Part shown: in pieces, positions 1-5,738 of the stretch | Layout of the letters: each line of letters starts with the position of its first letter | Position numbering within the stretch: position 1 is the first letter of the stretch | Origin: Minisyncoccota bacterium | GTDB taxonomy: Bacteria > Patescibacteriota > Minisyncoccia > Minisyncoccales > Minisyncoccaceae | Length of the DNA: 8,120 nucleotides | Assembly (NCBI GenBank): GCA_028704295.1 | Contig: JAQVLF010000029.1 | Span: 1 to 8,120, forward strand | Direction of reading: 5' to 3' | Position numbers and translations under genes: made by a program | Notes under the pieces: generated by a model | Seen by the model: the letters and a program-made list of their open reading frames with translations, nothing else | Database searches by the model: none | What the model was told of the DNA's origin: nothing

Positions 1-75
1 TTTGATTAAATTATTGATAATGTCTAGTCTCCCTAATTCCTGCTTTGTCATAGCTATTATTTCTTTTTGAGGCAT
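1..75 (-). CDS. Transposase N-terminus (partial, runs off the left edge)
   Basis: Read on the minus strand from the ATG at 75-73, this open frame covers 25 codons and continues beyond base 1. The peptide begins MPQKEIIAMTKQELGRLD and continues IINNLIK. A short leader followed by MTKQEL..L.II..LI resembles the start of DDE transposases of the ISNCY/IS1202 kind, where this segment leads into a helix-turn-helix for binding the element ends. No catalytic residue is inside the window, so the family is inferred from the N-terminus alone. An internal ATG at 51-49 is an alternative start. No Shine-Dalgarno sequence precedes either. A 10-bp inverted repeat overlaps the first codons and may restrict translation. 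Confidence 0.55.
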   Translation of the reverse strand, partial: MPQKEIIAMTKQELGRLDIINNLIK

Positions 76-119
76 AGTTTTGTAATTATTTCTTAACAAT
101 TACTCTATACCTCAAAAAG
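63..119 (-). promoter_or_regulatory. Inverted repeat over the transposase start
   Basis: CTTTTTGAGG (63-72) and CCTCAAAAAG (110-119) are perfect 10-bp complements separated by 37 bases. In a minus-strand transcript entering from outside the element, the two arms would pair and bury transposase codons 2 to 5. A transcript starting between the arms would escape. This resembles known protection of transposase genes from readthrough transcription, as in IS10 and IS50, but is unproven here. Confidence 0.4.
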
Positions 120-122
120 CGT

Positions 123-159
123 TACTATGACATTTCTATTTTGCGCATACTATGACATT
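123..159. repeat. Tandem direct repeats TACTATGACATT at an IS end
   Basis: The 12-mer TACTATGACATT occurs at 123-134 and 148-159, a 25-bp period of about two and a half helical turns. The next nine bases also match partly, both ending in TTG. The layout suggests paired transposase-binding sites at the end of the leftward element. This is inference from position and repetition. Confidence 0.6.
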
Positions 160-186
160 ATCATGTTGCCTCAACAGTGTTCCTTT

Positions 187-243
187 TAGATAATAAATAA
201 AGCTACCGAAAACTATAGCGAATAGATAATAAATGGGCTACCG
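187..243. repeat. Duplicated left-end motif of the second IS
   Basis: Two copies of TAGATAATAAAT followed after 3-4 bases by CTACCG lie at 187-208 and 223-243, 36 bp apart. The 12-mer TAGATAATAAAT recurs in inverted orientation at 1439-1450. The second copy is taken as the element terminus because it matches the right end over 14 bp and GCG flanks both sides. The first copy may be an extra transposase site or the remnant of an earlier end. Confidence 0.65.
221..234. repeat. Left terminal inverted repeat
   Basis: AATAGATAATAAAT is an exact reverse complement of 1439-1452. It overlaps the ATG at 233, which makes that ATG an unlikely translation start. Confidence 0.65.
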
Positions 244-250
244 TAGTCTA

Positions 251-1408
251 ATGACTATGAGAACAAAAACAGAAATATTTAAAAGGTACTTAACACAATA
301 TCTAAAATCAGAAAAACAAGGAAAGAAAGCAATATTAGACACTGTATGCGAAGTGACTAAATTTCATCGCAAGGCAGCTATCCGCAAATTCAAAAGACTT
401 CAAATGAAATCAGATAGCGACGAGGATAGGCGCGGCAGGCCTGTTGTCTACGGCCAGGAGACAATAGCAGCGCTCAAAACTGTTTGGGAGGCGGCAAGCG
501 AAATCTGCGGAGAGCTATTGCATTCCGTAATTCCTGATTATGTAAGCATTATAAAAAGAGACAAGCAATGGACTTACGGAGACAGAGCAACAGAAAAGCT
601 CCTTCAAATGAGCGAAGGTACGGTAAAAGCTAAGGTCGGCAGATTCATGAAAGAGAGATCAAAAAGAAAAGGGATTAGCGCTACTTCGCCGTCAGCCCTA
701 AAGAATGTCATACCAATTATAACACACGAATGGAGCAATATGCCTCCGGGATATGGACAGATTGATACAGTTGTGCACTGCGGCTCATCTCTTGTTGGCG
801 ACATGGCTTTCAGCTTGAACTATACTGACATTGACCTATGGATTGGGCTGTCAGCACAATGGAATAAGGGACAGATTGCTACTATGAATAGCTTAGAATC
901 AATTAAAGAAAGATTGCCGTTTTAGATGAAAGGAATCCATCCTGATACTGGCTCTGAATTCATCAACTGGAATCTTAAATTTTACTGCGACAAAGAAGGC
1001 ATTGAAATGGGAAGATCTCGTCCATATCATAAAAATGACAATGCATATGTAGAGCAAAAAAATGGACATGTGATTAGGAGATTTTTAGGATATACAAGAT
1101 ATGATGCAAGAGAAGATATTGAGATTATGAATCAAATCTATGTTCTCTTGGAGCTATACTTAAACCATTTTGTTTCCTCGAGAAAATGTATCGAAAAAAT
1201 TAGAATAGGAGCTAGATACAAGCGCAAATATGATAAAGCTCAAACACCGTATATGAAAGTGCTTAAGCATAAAGATATTGATGATAATATTAAGGATAAG
1301 CTGAAAGAATCACATGATAAGCTCAACCCATTGATTTTGAAGAATAAAATTGATAAACTGATACTAAAATTAATTAAAATTCAAAGAATTTACGGTAGCT
1401 CAAGATAA
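251..1408 (+). pseudogene. IS transposase, DDE/rve type, interrupted by an in-frame TAG
   Basis: This is a cut-and-paste type transposase with a retroviral-integrase (rve) core. The frame opens at 233, but that ATG is inside the terminal repeat; I prefer the ATG at 251 (or 257), giving MTMRTKTEIF. Residues below count from 233. A helix-turn-helix-like segment (about 32-56, ILDTVCEVTKFHRKAAIRKF) would bind the ends. The catalytic triad is complete: D178 in GYGQIDT, D238 in IHPDTGSEF and E274 in NDNAYVEQKN, spaced as DD35E. A single TAG at 923-925, codon 231, lies seven codons before the second Asp. The downstream ATG at 926 is in the same frame, so this is one gene split by a point nonsense change, not a frameshift. 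G+C falls from about 60% (421-480) to about 22% (1321-1380), unusual inside one gene. Since TAG ends other genes here, the protein is probably dead unless the stop is read through. Confidence 0.85.
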
Positions 1409-1438
1409 ATTGAAAAAGAGTGATTTATGGTAACCGTT

Positions 1439-1452
1439 ATTTATTATCTATT
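1439..1452. repeat. Right terminal inverted repeat
   Basis: ATTTATTATCTATT is the exact complement of the left repeat at 221-234. The adjacent inner sequence GGTAACC (1429-1435) only loosely resembles the CTACCG of the left end, so the ends diverge inward. Confidence 0.65.
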
Positions 1453-1463
1453 GCGGTGTTTAT

Positions 1464-1745
1464 CTAAATTTTATCTTCTACATTTACAACTTTTGCAATT
1501 CTCTGAGATCCATCAAACTTCTTTTTTCTTGTTGTTGTGAACTCTACAACCCCTTCTTTAATAGCATAAATAGTATCATCCTTTCCCATTCTGACATTCT
1601 TTCCAGCTAGAAACTTTGCACCTCTTTGTCTAATAATAATATTTCCTGCTTTTACCTTTTCACCAGCATAAAGTTTGACCCCTAGATATTGAGGCTGTGA
1701 ATCTCTTCCTAATTTGGTTGTTCCTGATGCTTTCGTTTTTGACAT
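1464..1745 (-). CDS. rpmA: Large ribosomal subunit protein bL27
   Basis: bL27 sits at the peptidyl-transferase region of the 50S subunit, where its flexible N-terminus approaches the tRNA acceptor ends. The 93-residue product has the family hallmarks in order: a basic N-terminus (SKTKASGTTKLGRDS, residues 2-16), LGVKLYAGE (22-30), then IIIRQRGAKFLAGKNVRMGKDDTIYA (about 37-62) and a beta-rich tail. It is slightly longer than the usual 85 or so. There is no Firmicutes-type N-terminal extension needing cleavage. A short AAAAGG lies 3 bases before the ATG (minus strand), closer than ideal. The usual partner rplU is not adjacent; instead the gene diverges from a small membrane protein gene 65 bp away. 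Its 3' side abuts an insertion sequence 11 bp off, and no hairpin terminator is visible there. Confidence 0.95.
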   Translation of the reverse strand: MSKTKASGTTKLGRDSQPQYLGVKLYAGEKVKAGNIIIRQRGAKFLAGKNVRMGKDDTIYAIKEGVVEFTTTRKKKFDGSQRIAKVVNVEDKI

Positions 1746-1762
1746 TTTCCTTTTAAACTGAT

Positions 1763-1776
1763 TTAATATATATTAA
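1763..1776. promoter_or_regulatory. Palindrome in the rpmA divergent promoter region
   Basis: TTAATATATATTAA is a perfect 14-bp palindrome in the 65-bp spacer between rpmA (minus) and the small membrane gene at 1811 (plus). The whole spacer is A+T-rich, with several TATA-like hexamers on both strands, so it probably holds both promoters. Simple A+T repetition can give such a palindrome by chance, so an operator role is only possible. Confidence 0.3.
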
Positions 1777-1810
1777 GAAATATATTAAAAGCAGCATTAG
1801 TTATATATAC

Positions 1811-2002
1811 ATGAAGATGATAGCAAAAATTAAAATTTTTGTCAAAGAATATGAGAAAGAAATAGTGCTTTTTATTGCTGTTTTTCTAATTTCTTCATTA
1901 TCTTTTGCCTTAGGATATTTATCTGCAAAAGAAAGAATAAAAGAGCCAATTAAAGTTGAAAAGATAAACTATGAAATTAAAACACCTCGCATTAATTCCT
2001 GA
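1811..2002 (+). CDS. Small single-pass membrane protein
   Basis: The 63-residue product has a basic N-terminus (MKMIAKIKIFVKEYEKE), one hydrophobic helix at about 18-38 (IVLFIAVFLISSLSFALGYL) and a charged tail (SAKERIKEPIKVEK). The positive-inside rule predicts a cytoplasmic N-terminus and an external tail. I do not recognise a named family. Proteins with a helix ending in FALGYL and a following PI.IEK-like segment are familiar to me from candidate phyla, sometimes with an extra C-terminal domain that is absent here; that is recollection, not a search. The gene overlaps the uppS start by 32 bases in another frame, implying co-transcription and coupled translation. There is no Shine-Dalgarno; a TATATA at 1802-1807 lies just before the ATG, and Met3 (1817) is an alternative, leaderless-compatible start. 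Confidence 0.7.
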   Translation: MKMIAKIKIFVKEYEKEIVLFIAVFLISSLSFALGYLSAKERIKEPIKVEKINYEIKTPRINS

Positions 2003-2663
2003 CGGAAATAGACGTTGGGCTAAGAAGAAGATTCTAAATCCTAGCAAAGGTCATGAAAAGGGAGCAGAAAGATTTGAAAAGCTTTATACTAAGATTGCTG
2101 AAATGAAAATCCCTTACTTTTCTTTTTGGGGAGCATCATATGACAATCTAACAAAAAGAAGTAAAACCGAAATTAAGAATCTCTTTAATTTAATGCATGC
2201 TGAATTTGAAAAACTTTTAAAAGATGAAAGAGTAATGGAAAGCAAGATAAAGATTAATGTAATTGGAAGGTGGGAGGAACTTTTTCCATATGAAACACAG
2301 AAATTGATAAAAGAGTGTATTAATAAAACAAAAAACAATAATACTTTAAACTTAACTTTTTTTCTTGCATACAATGGAACTGATGAAATTATAGATTGCA
2401 TTTCTAAAATCAAGGAAAGGAATTTGAAAGTTACTGAGGAAAATATTAAGAATAATTTATGGACAAAAGATTTGCCTCCAGTTGATTTTCTAATCAGAAC
2501 AGGTGTTGATAATGATCCTCATAATTCAGCGGGATTCATGATGTGGGATACATCTTACTCCCAACTATATTTTACAAAGACTCTTTTTCCAAACTTTAGT
2601 GAAAAAGAGCTTGAAAAAGCTATAAATAATTTTGAAGAAAGAAATAGACGATATGGCAAATAG
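1971..2663 (+). CDS. uppS: Isoprenyl transferase (undecaprenyl diphosphate synthase type)
   Basis: This cis-prenyltransferase adds isopentenyl units to farnesyl diphosphate to build the polyprenyl carrier for cell-wall precursors, at the membrane face. The 230 residues match the family length. Visible signatures are HLALIPDGNRRWAKK (5-19) with the catalytic Asp11, the GHEKGAERF helix (27-35), SFWGASYDNLTKRSKTEI (51-68), LTFFLAYNGTDEI (128-140), DFLIRTG (162-168) and NFEERNRRYG (220-229). The stretch after IRTG differs from the usual GE.RlSNFLLWQ: it reads VDNDPHNSAGFMMWDTSYSQ, with an insertion. ATG 1971 is the only start that keeps the whole DGNRRW region. The gene overlaps its neighbours on both sides, suggesting an operon. 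Chain length of the product cannot be read from sequence. Confidence 0.9.
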   Translation: MKLKHLALIPDGNRRWAKKKILNPSKGHEKGAERFEKLYTKIAEMKIPYFSFWGASYDNLTKRSKTEIKNLFNLMHAEFEKLLKDERVMESKIKINVIGRWEELFPYETQKLIKECINKTKNNNTLNLTFFLAYNGTDEIIDCISKIKERNLKVTEENIKNNLWTKDLPPVDFLIRTGVDNDPHNSAGFMMWDTSYSQLYFTKTLFPNFSEKELEKAINNFEERNRRYGK

Positions 2664-3228
2664 TGATAAAAAAAAAATATTCGTTGCAATAAACTTTGAT
2701 GAACCTATTAAAAATGAACTTGTTTCTTGCCAAAACAAGATTGACTATTTGTTTTTAGAAAATAATCCAATTAAGTGGACAAAAAAGCAGAATCTCCATG
2801 TGACTGTCTTTTTTATTGGCTATGTATATGATACTGACTTAGTGGATATTTTTAATGGTGTAGAAGAATCTGCAAAAAAATACAAACCTTTTTCTTTAAC
2901 ATTTAATCAAGTTGACTTTATGCCAAAAGATTCAAAAAAAATGATTTGGGTTTTTGGAGAAAAAAATGAAACTTTAGAGAGCTTGAGGCAAGACATTAAG
3001 AAAAATATTTTAAGCACGGAAAGAGAAGTAGAAAGATTTACTTCTCACATAACTTTAGCAAGAATAAACCAATTTCAATTTAGAAAAATTAATGAGGAAG
3101 AAATTCCAAATATTAATGATGAAATATTGATTGACTTCAATACTGAAGTCGAATCAATTGATATTATGGAAAGCGAACTTAAAAAAGGTGGAGCTGAATA
3201 TACAATTTTAAAAAGTATAAAGTTGTAA
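2653..3228 (+). CDS. thpR: 2H phosphoesterase, ThpR/LigT type RNA 2',3'-cyclic phosphodiesterase
   Basis: The 2H family opens 2',3'-cyclic phosphates or handles 2'-5' linkages in RNA using two H-x-T motifs. Both are present: NLHVTVFFIG (H49, T51) and FTSHITLARI (H132, T134), numbered from ATG 2653. The N-terminus KKIFVAINFDEPIK is the usual first strand and helix of LigT-like proteins, and the 191-residue length fits. The frame can be extended to a TTG at 2632, but the ATG at 2653 places the fold start properly and overlaps uppS by only 11 bases. It is translationally linked to uppS, although no shared pathway is known to me. The exact RNA substrate is open. Confidence 0.85.
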   Translation: MANSDKKKIFVAINFDEPIKNELVSCQNKIDYLFLENNPIKWTKKQNLHVTVFFIGYVYDTDLVDIFNGVEESAKKYKPFSLTFNQVDFMPKDSKKMIWVFGEKNETLESLRQDIKKNILSTEREVERFTSHITLARINQFQFRKINEEEIPNINDEILIDFNTEVESIDIMESELKKGGAEYTILKSIKL

Positions 3229-3235
3229 AAGCAAA

Positions 3236-3286
3236 TACCGCCCTTTGAGGACAGTATCGTTACTCCTTCTACACGTGGCAGATGAG
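3236..3286 (+). other. G+C-rich intergenic segment with a hairpin, upstream of murC
   Basis: In the 105-bp gap before murC, bases 3238-3285 are about 52% G+C against about 30% around them. A hairpin can be drawn: GAGG (3247-3250), an AC bulge, AGTA (3253-3256), loop TCGT, TACT (3261-3264), CCTT (3265-3268), including one G-T wobble. GCC (3240-3242) and GGC (3277-3279) could close an outer helix, and CACGTG lies at 3272-3277. No T-tract follows, so it is not a standard terminator. No reading frame worth calling fits. It may be a structured leader or a small repeat; I recognise no riboswitch class. Confidence 0.35.
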
Positions 3287-3333
3287 ATATTATTAGTTTA
3301 ACATATTAAAAAATAAAAAGTCAATTAAGTTTT

Positions 3334-4620
3334 ATGAAAATATATTTTATAGGAATAGGCGGAATAGGGATTTCTGCTTTAGCCAGGTATTATCTTAAAA
3401 ATGGACATGAAGTTTCGGGCTCTGATCCATTTAATTCAGAAATAATTCAAGCTCTTCAAAAAGAAGGAGCTAAAGTATTTATTGGAAAACAAGTAAAAGA
3501 GCATATTGAAAATGATATTGATCTTGTAATATATAGTCCTGCTGTTAAGGAAGATAATGAAGAATTTAAAGAAGCTCGGAACAAAGGAACTAAACTTTTA
3601 AGTTATCCAGAGGCTTTAGGTAAATTATCTAAAGACTTGTTTACGATTGCTGTATCTGGAACTCATGGAAAATCTACTACAACAACAATGATTGCCTTCA
3701 TATTAATTGAAGCAGGCTTAGATCCAACTGTTATTGTTGGAACAAAAGTTAAAGAATTCGGAGACTCTAATTTAAGATTAGGCAATTCTAAATATTTGGT
3801 TATAGAGGCTTGTGAATACGAAGACTCATTTTTAAACTATCATCCAGATATCGGAGTTATCCTAAATATTGAAGCAGACCACTTAGACTATTTCAAAACT
3901 TTTGAAAAAGTAAAAGAGAGCTTTAACAAATTTGCCAACCAATCTAAACAAGTTATTATCGAAAAAAAATTTGATAATTTGATAGATAGCAATAACAAAA
4001 TAGTGCTTGATAAAAGTGAGATGATAAAACCTTCTCTTAATGTTCCGGGTGAGTTTAATATTACAAATGCAATGCATGCGATTATGGTGGCAAGAGAACT
4101 CAAAATAGATGACGAAACTTCTCTTAAAGCTTTAGCAAAATTTAAGGGAACTTGGAGAAGAATGGATATTGATGACACCTCATTTAATTTTACAATCATT
4201 AATGACTATGCACATCATCCAACTGAAATTGGAGCAACTTTAAAAGCTGTTAGAGAAAAATATCCAGATAAAAATATTTACTGTATATTTCAGCCACATC
4301 AATACGAAAGAACATTTAACCTATTTGACGACTTTGTAAAAGCCTTTAATGAAGCACTGTCAAAAAAATATTTAGACCATTTGTTTATATTTCCAATCTA
4401 TACAGTAGAAGGTAGAGAATCACAAGAAATCAAAAACAAAGTCAGTACGGAGAAGCTTGCTTTAGAAATTAAGGGAGCTAATTTGTTAAAAGATTTTGAA
4501 AATGCAAAAGAGATAACTTTTAATCTTAATAAAAACGATGTTTTAATAATTATGGGAGCGGGAAATATTTATAACCTCTATAAATATCTTTTAGATGAAA
4601 AGCAAAATATTCATTCCTGA
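3334..4620 (+). CDS. murC: UDP-N-acetylmuramate--L-alanine ligase (MurC)
   Basis: MurC is the first cytoplasmic amino-acid ligase of peptidoglycan synthesis, joining L-Ala to UDP-MurNAc with ATP. The 428-residue protein shows the three Mur domains: an N-terminal UDP-binding region with GIGGIGISALARYYL (7-21) and GHEVSGSD; a central ATPase with VSGTHGKSTTTTM (P-loop Lys113), EACEYEDSFL (158-167) and NIEADHLDYF (178-187); and a C-terminal domain with NDYAHHPTEI and IFQPHQYERTFNLF. EACEYxxxFL is the Bacillus-like form rather than the EADESDxSFL form. It is shorter than the E. coli enzyme (491) but within range. It ends in TGA, which argues against the recoded UGA of Gracilibacteria. No Shine-Dalgarno precedes the ATG. 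It overlaps the next gene by 26 bases. Confidence 0.95.
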   Translation: MKIYFIGIGGIGISALARYYLKNGHEVSGSDPFNSEIIQALQKEGAKVFIGKQVKEHIENDIDLVIYSPAVKEDNEEFKEARNKGTKLLSYPEALGKLSKDLFTIAVSGTHGKSTTTTMIAFILIEAGLDPTVIVGTKVKEFGDSNLRLGNSKYLVIEACEYEDSFLNYHPDIGVILNIEADHLDYFKTFEKVKESFNKFANQSKQVIIEKKFDNLIDSNNKIVLDKSEMIKPSLNVPGEFNITNAMHAIMVARELKIDDETSLKALAKFKGTWRRMDIDDTSFNFTIINDYAHHPTEIGATLKAVREKYPDKNIYCIFQPHQYERTFNLFDDFVKAFNEALSKKYLDHLFIFPIYTVEGRESQEIKNKVSTEKLALEIKGANLLKDFENAKEITFNLNKNDVLIIMGAGNIYNLYKYLLDEKQNIHS

Positions 4621-5608
4621 ATTAAATTCATTAAGGTTTTTTGCAGCAATCGCCATTGTAATTTTTCACTTTGGAAGATGGAGCTATCCATTTGACAATA
4701 GCACCTATCCATTGAGCTTTAACTTAGCAGTAAGCTTCTTTTTTGTTTTGTCAGGATTCATCATGGCAACAGTATATAATGATCTTAAAACTTTTTCATT
4801 TAAAGAAGCTCTTAATTTCTATTTAAAAAGATTTGTAAGAATTGTTCCTCTATATATTGTAGCTTTAATTCTAACAGTCTTTTTTATTAATAATGGTTTT
4901 ACTTTAAAAGAATTCTTTTTGAATTTGTTTTTTCTTCAAGCTTGGACTCCCGAACATGCTTTAAGCCTAAATTTTCCTGGATGGTCACTATCTACTGAAA
5001 TGTTTTTCTATTTACTATTTCCTTTTGTATTTCCATTTATTACAAATAGAAAAAAACTATTTAGTTTTACTTTTATCTTTTGGATTTTAAGTAATTTAGC
5101 TGTTTTTGTACTTTGCTATTTTAATTACGATGTTGATTTTATCAAATACTATCCTTTATTCCACTTAAATGAGTTTTTGATAGGAATTTGGGCTGGATTA
5201 ACTTACTTAAAAGGAATTAATAAAAAAGGACTATTATTCTTTTTTGGATCACTCCTATTTCTATTTTTCTATTTTCCTTTGGTTCCTGATTATAATATAA
5301 TTCATCATGATGGACTCTTGGCTCCCATATTTGCTCTTTTAATTTTAGGAGCAAGCAAGATAAAATCAATTATTTTATCTAGCAAGCTTTTGATTAAGTT
5401 AGGAGATGCGAGCTATGGAATATATATTCTTCAATTTCCAATTTATCTAATTGTTTATAAACTATATACGGATTTTAATGTTTTTGATTCATTAGGAGAA
5501 GAGGGAAGATTTTATATTTATTTAGTTATTCTAATTTTAATATCGTATCTGTCTTCAGTTACTTTTGAAAAATGGATGAAGAAAGTATTTCTTAGAAAGG
5601 TTGCTTAA
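4595..5608 (+). CDS. Membrane acyltransferase, acyltransferase-3 family
   Basis: AT3 proteins are multi-pass membrane enzymes that move acyl groups, often acetyl, onto surface sugars, peptidoglycan or lipids. This 337-residue protein begins with the family hallmark LNSLRFFAAIAIVIFHF, giving the R14-x10-H25 motif; it also has FVLSGFIMA (50-58), the R79-x2-R82 motif in KRFVRIVPLY and WSLSTEMFFYLLFP (about 130-143). About ten hydrophobic segments fill the rest, ending in a short basic tail. There is no fused SGNH esterase-like domain such as OatA has, so any periplasmic partner would be separate. The start at 4595 is the only ATG before the R-x10-H motif. It overlaps murC by 26 bases, so the two are likely made together, pointing to a cell-wall or envelope substrate; this is inference. 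Confidence 0.85.
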   Translation: MKSKIFIPELNSLRFFAAIAIVIFHFGRWSYPFDNSTYPLSFNLAVSFFFVLSGFIMATVYNDLKTFSFKEALNFYLKRFVRIVPLYIVALILTVFFINNGFTLKEFFLNLFFLQAWTPEHALSLNFPGWSLSTEMFFYLLFPFVFPFITNRKKLFSFTFIFWILSNLAVFVLCYFNYDVDFIKYYPLFHLNEFLIGIWAGLTYLKGINKKGLLFFFGSLLFLFFYFPLVPDYNIIHHDGLLAPIFALLILGASKIKSIILSSKLLIKLGDASYGIYILQFPIYLIVYKLYTDFNVFDSLGEEGRFYIYLVILILISYLSSVTFEKWMKKVFLRKVA

Positions 5609-5689
5609 CTTGAAAAGAAATGTTAATATATTATTCAAAGATGCTCTTAAGGCACGTAATATGTTTATATATTATGTCAAAAATATGAA

Positions 5690-5706
5690 ACAATTTTGAA
5701 AATTGT
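5690..5706. promoter_or_regulatory. Palindrome upstream of tcmP, candidate operator
   Basis: ACAATTTT-G-AAAATTGT is a perfect inverted repeat with 8-bp arms around one base, 33-49 bp before the tcmP ATG. It overlaps a possible -35 region (TTGTGA, 5703-5708), which is 18 bp from TATAAA at 5727-5732. Position and symmetry fit a repressor site, though no regulator gene is nearby. Confidence 0.4.
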
Positions 5707-5732
5707 GATTACGATAAAAATATTTTTATAAA
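5703..5732 (+). promoter_or_regulatory. Candidate promoter of tcmP
   Basis: TTGTGA (5703-5708) and TATAAA (5727-5732) are spaced 18 bp. The -10 ends six bases before the ATG at 5739, which would give a leaderless or nearly leaderless message. No Shine-Dalgarno is present, consistent with that. In a very A+T-rich region such hexamers are common. Confidence 0.35.
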
Positions 5733-5738
5733 AACACT

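Larger units (their letters stand above)
1..159 (-). mobile_element. End of a first insertion sequence (partial)
   Basis: The transposase start at 75 is followed outward by non-coding DNA with organised repeats: a 10-bp inverted repeat (63-72 with 110-119) and two copies of TACTATGACATT (123-134 and 148-159). Such subterminal repeats are what a transposase-binding end looks like. The exact outer boundary is not visible; I end the feature at the second repeat, and it could extend to about 186. A 5-bp inverted repeat TGTTG/CAACA (164-168, 172-176) lies just outside. No target duplication can be tested because the other end is outside the window. Confidence 0.45.
221..1452 (+). mobile_element. 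Second insertion sequence with a broken DDE transposase
   Basis: The element is about 1.23 kb, bounded by a perfect 14-bp inverted repeat, AATAGATAATAAAT at 221-234 and its complement at 1439-1452. An inner inverted pair, GCTACCGTA (237-245) and TACGGTAGC (1391-1399), brackets the transposase frame. GCG sits immediately outside both ends (218-220 and 1453-1455), a possible 3-bp target duplication, though three bases can match by chance. One interrupted rve-type DDE transposase fills the interior. The element stops 11 bp from the rpmA stop codon, so it landed just downstream of that gene, and next to the end of another insertion sequence. Confidence 0.7.

Noticed and set aside
923..925. TAG or TGA reassigned as sense codons
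   Set aside because: TAG is the terminal codon of rpmA, uppS and the radical SAM gene at sensible ends, and TGA ends murC, so the standard bacterial code fits.
926..1408. A separate second ORF of the insertion sequence, as in two-ORF transposases
   Set aside because: It is in exactly the same frame as the upstream part and carries the second and third catalytic residues, so it is the tail of one gene broken by a stop codon, not an independent or frameshifted ORF.
2632..2652. TTG start of the 2H phosphoesterase
   Set aside because: ATG 2653 gives the normal family N-terminus and a smaller overlap with uppS. The seven extra residues have no support.
3281..3286. A hammerhead-like CUGAUGAG core in GCAGATGAG
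   Set aside because: The core reads AGATGAG, lacks the required CUGAUGA, and no matching GAAA and stem arrangement is found.
3883..4199. Two overlapping minus-strand frames inside murC
   Set aside because: murC has clear conserved motifs over the whole stretch, and the antisense products show no recognisable domain.
5609..5738. Terminator or extra gene between the acyltransferase and tcmP
   Set aside because: There is no stem with a T-tract and no start codon with a usable frame. Only the palindrome and promoter-like boxes are supportable.
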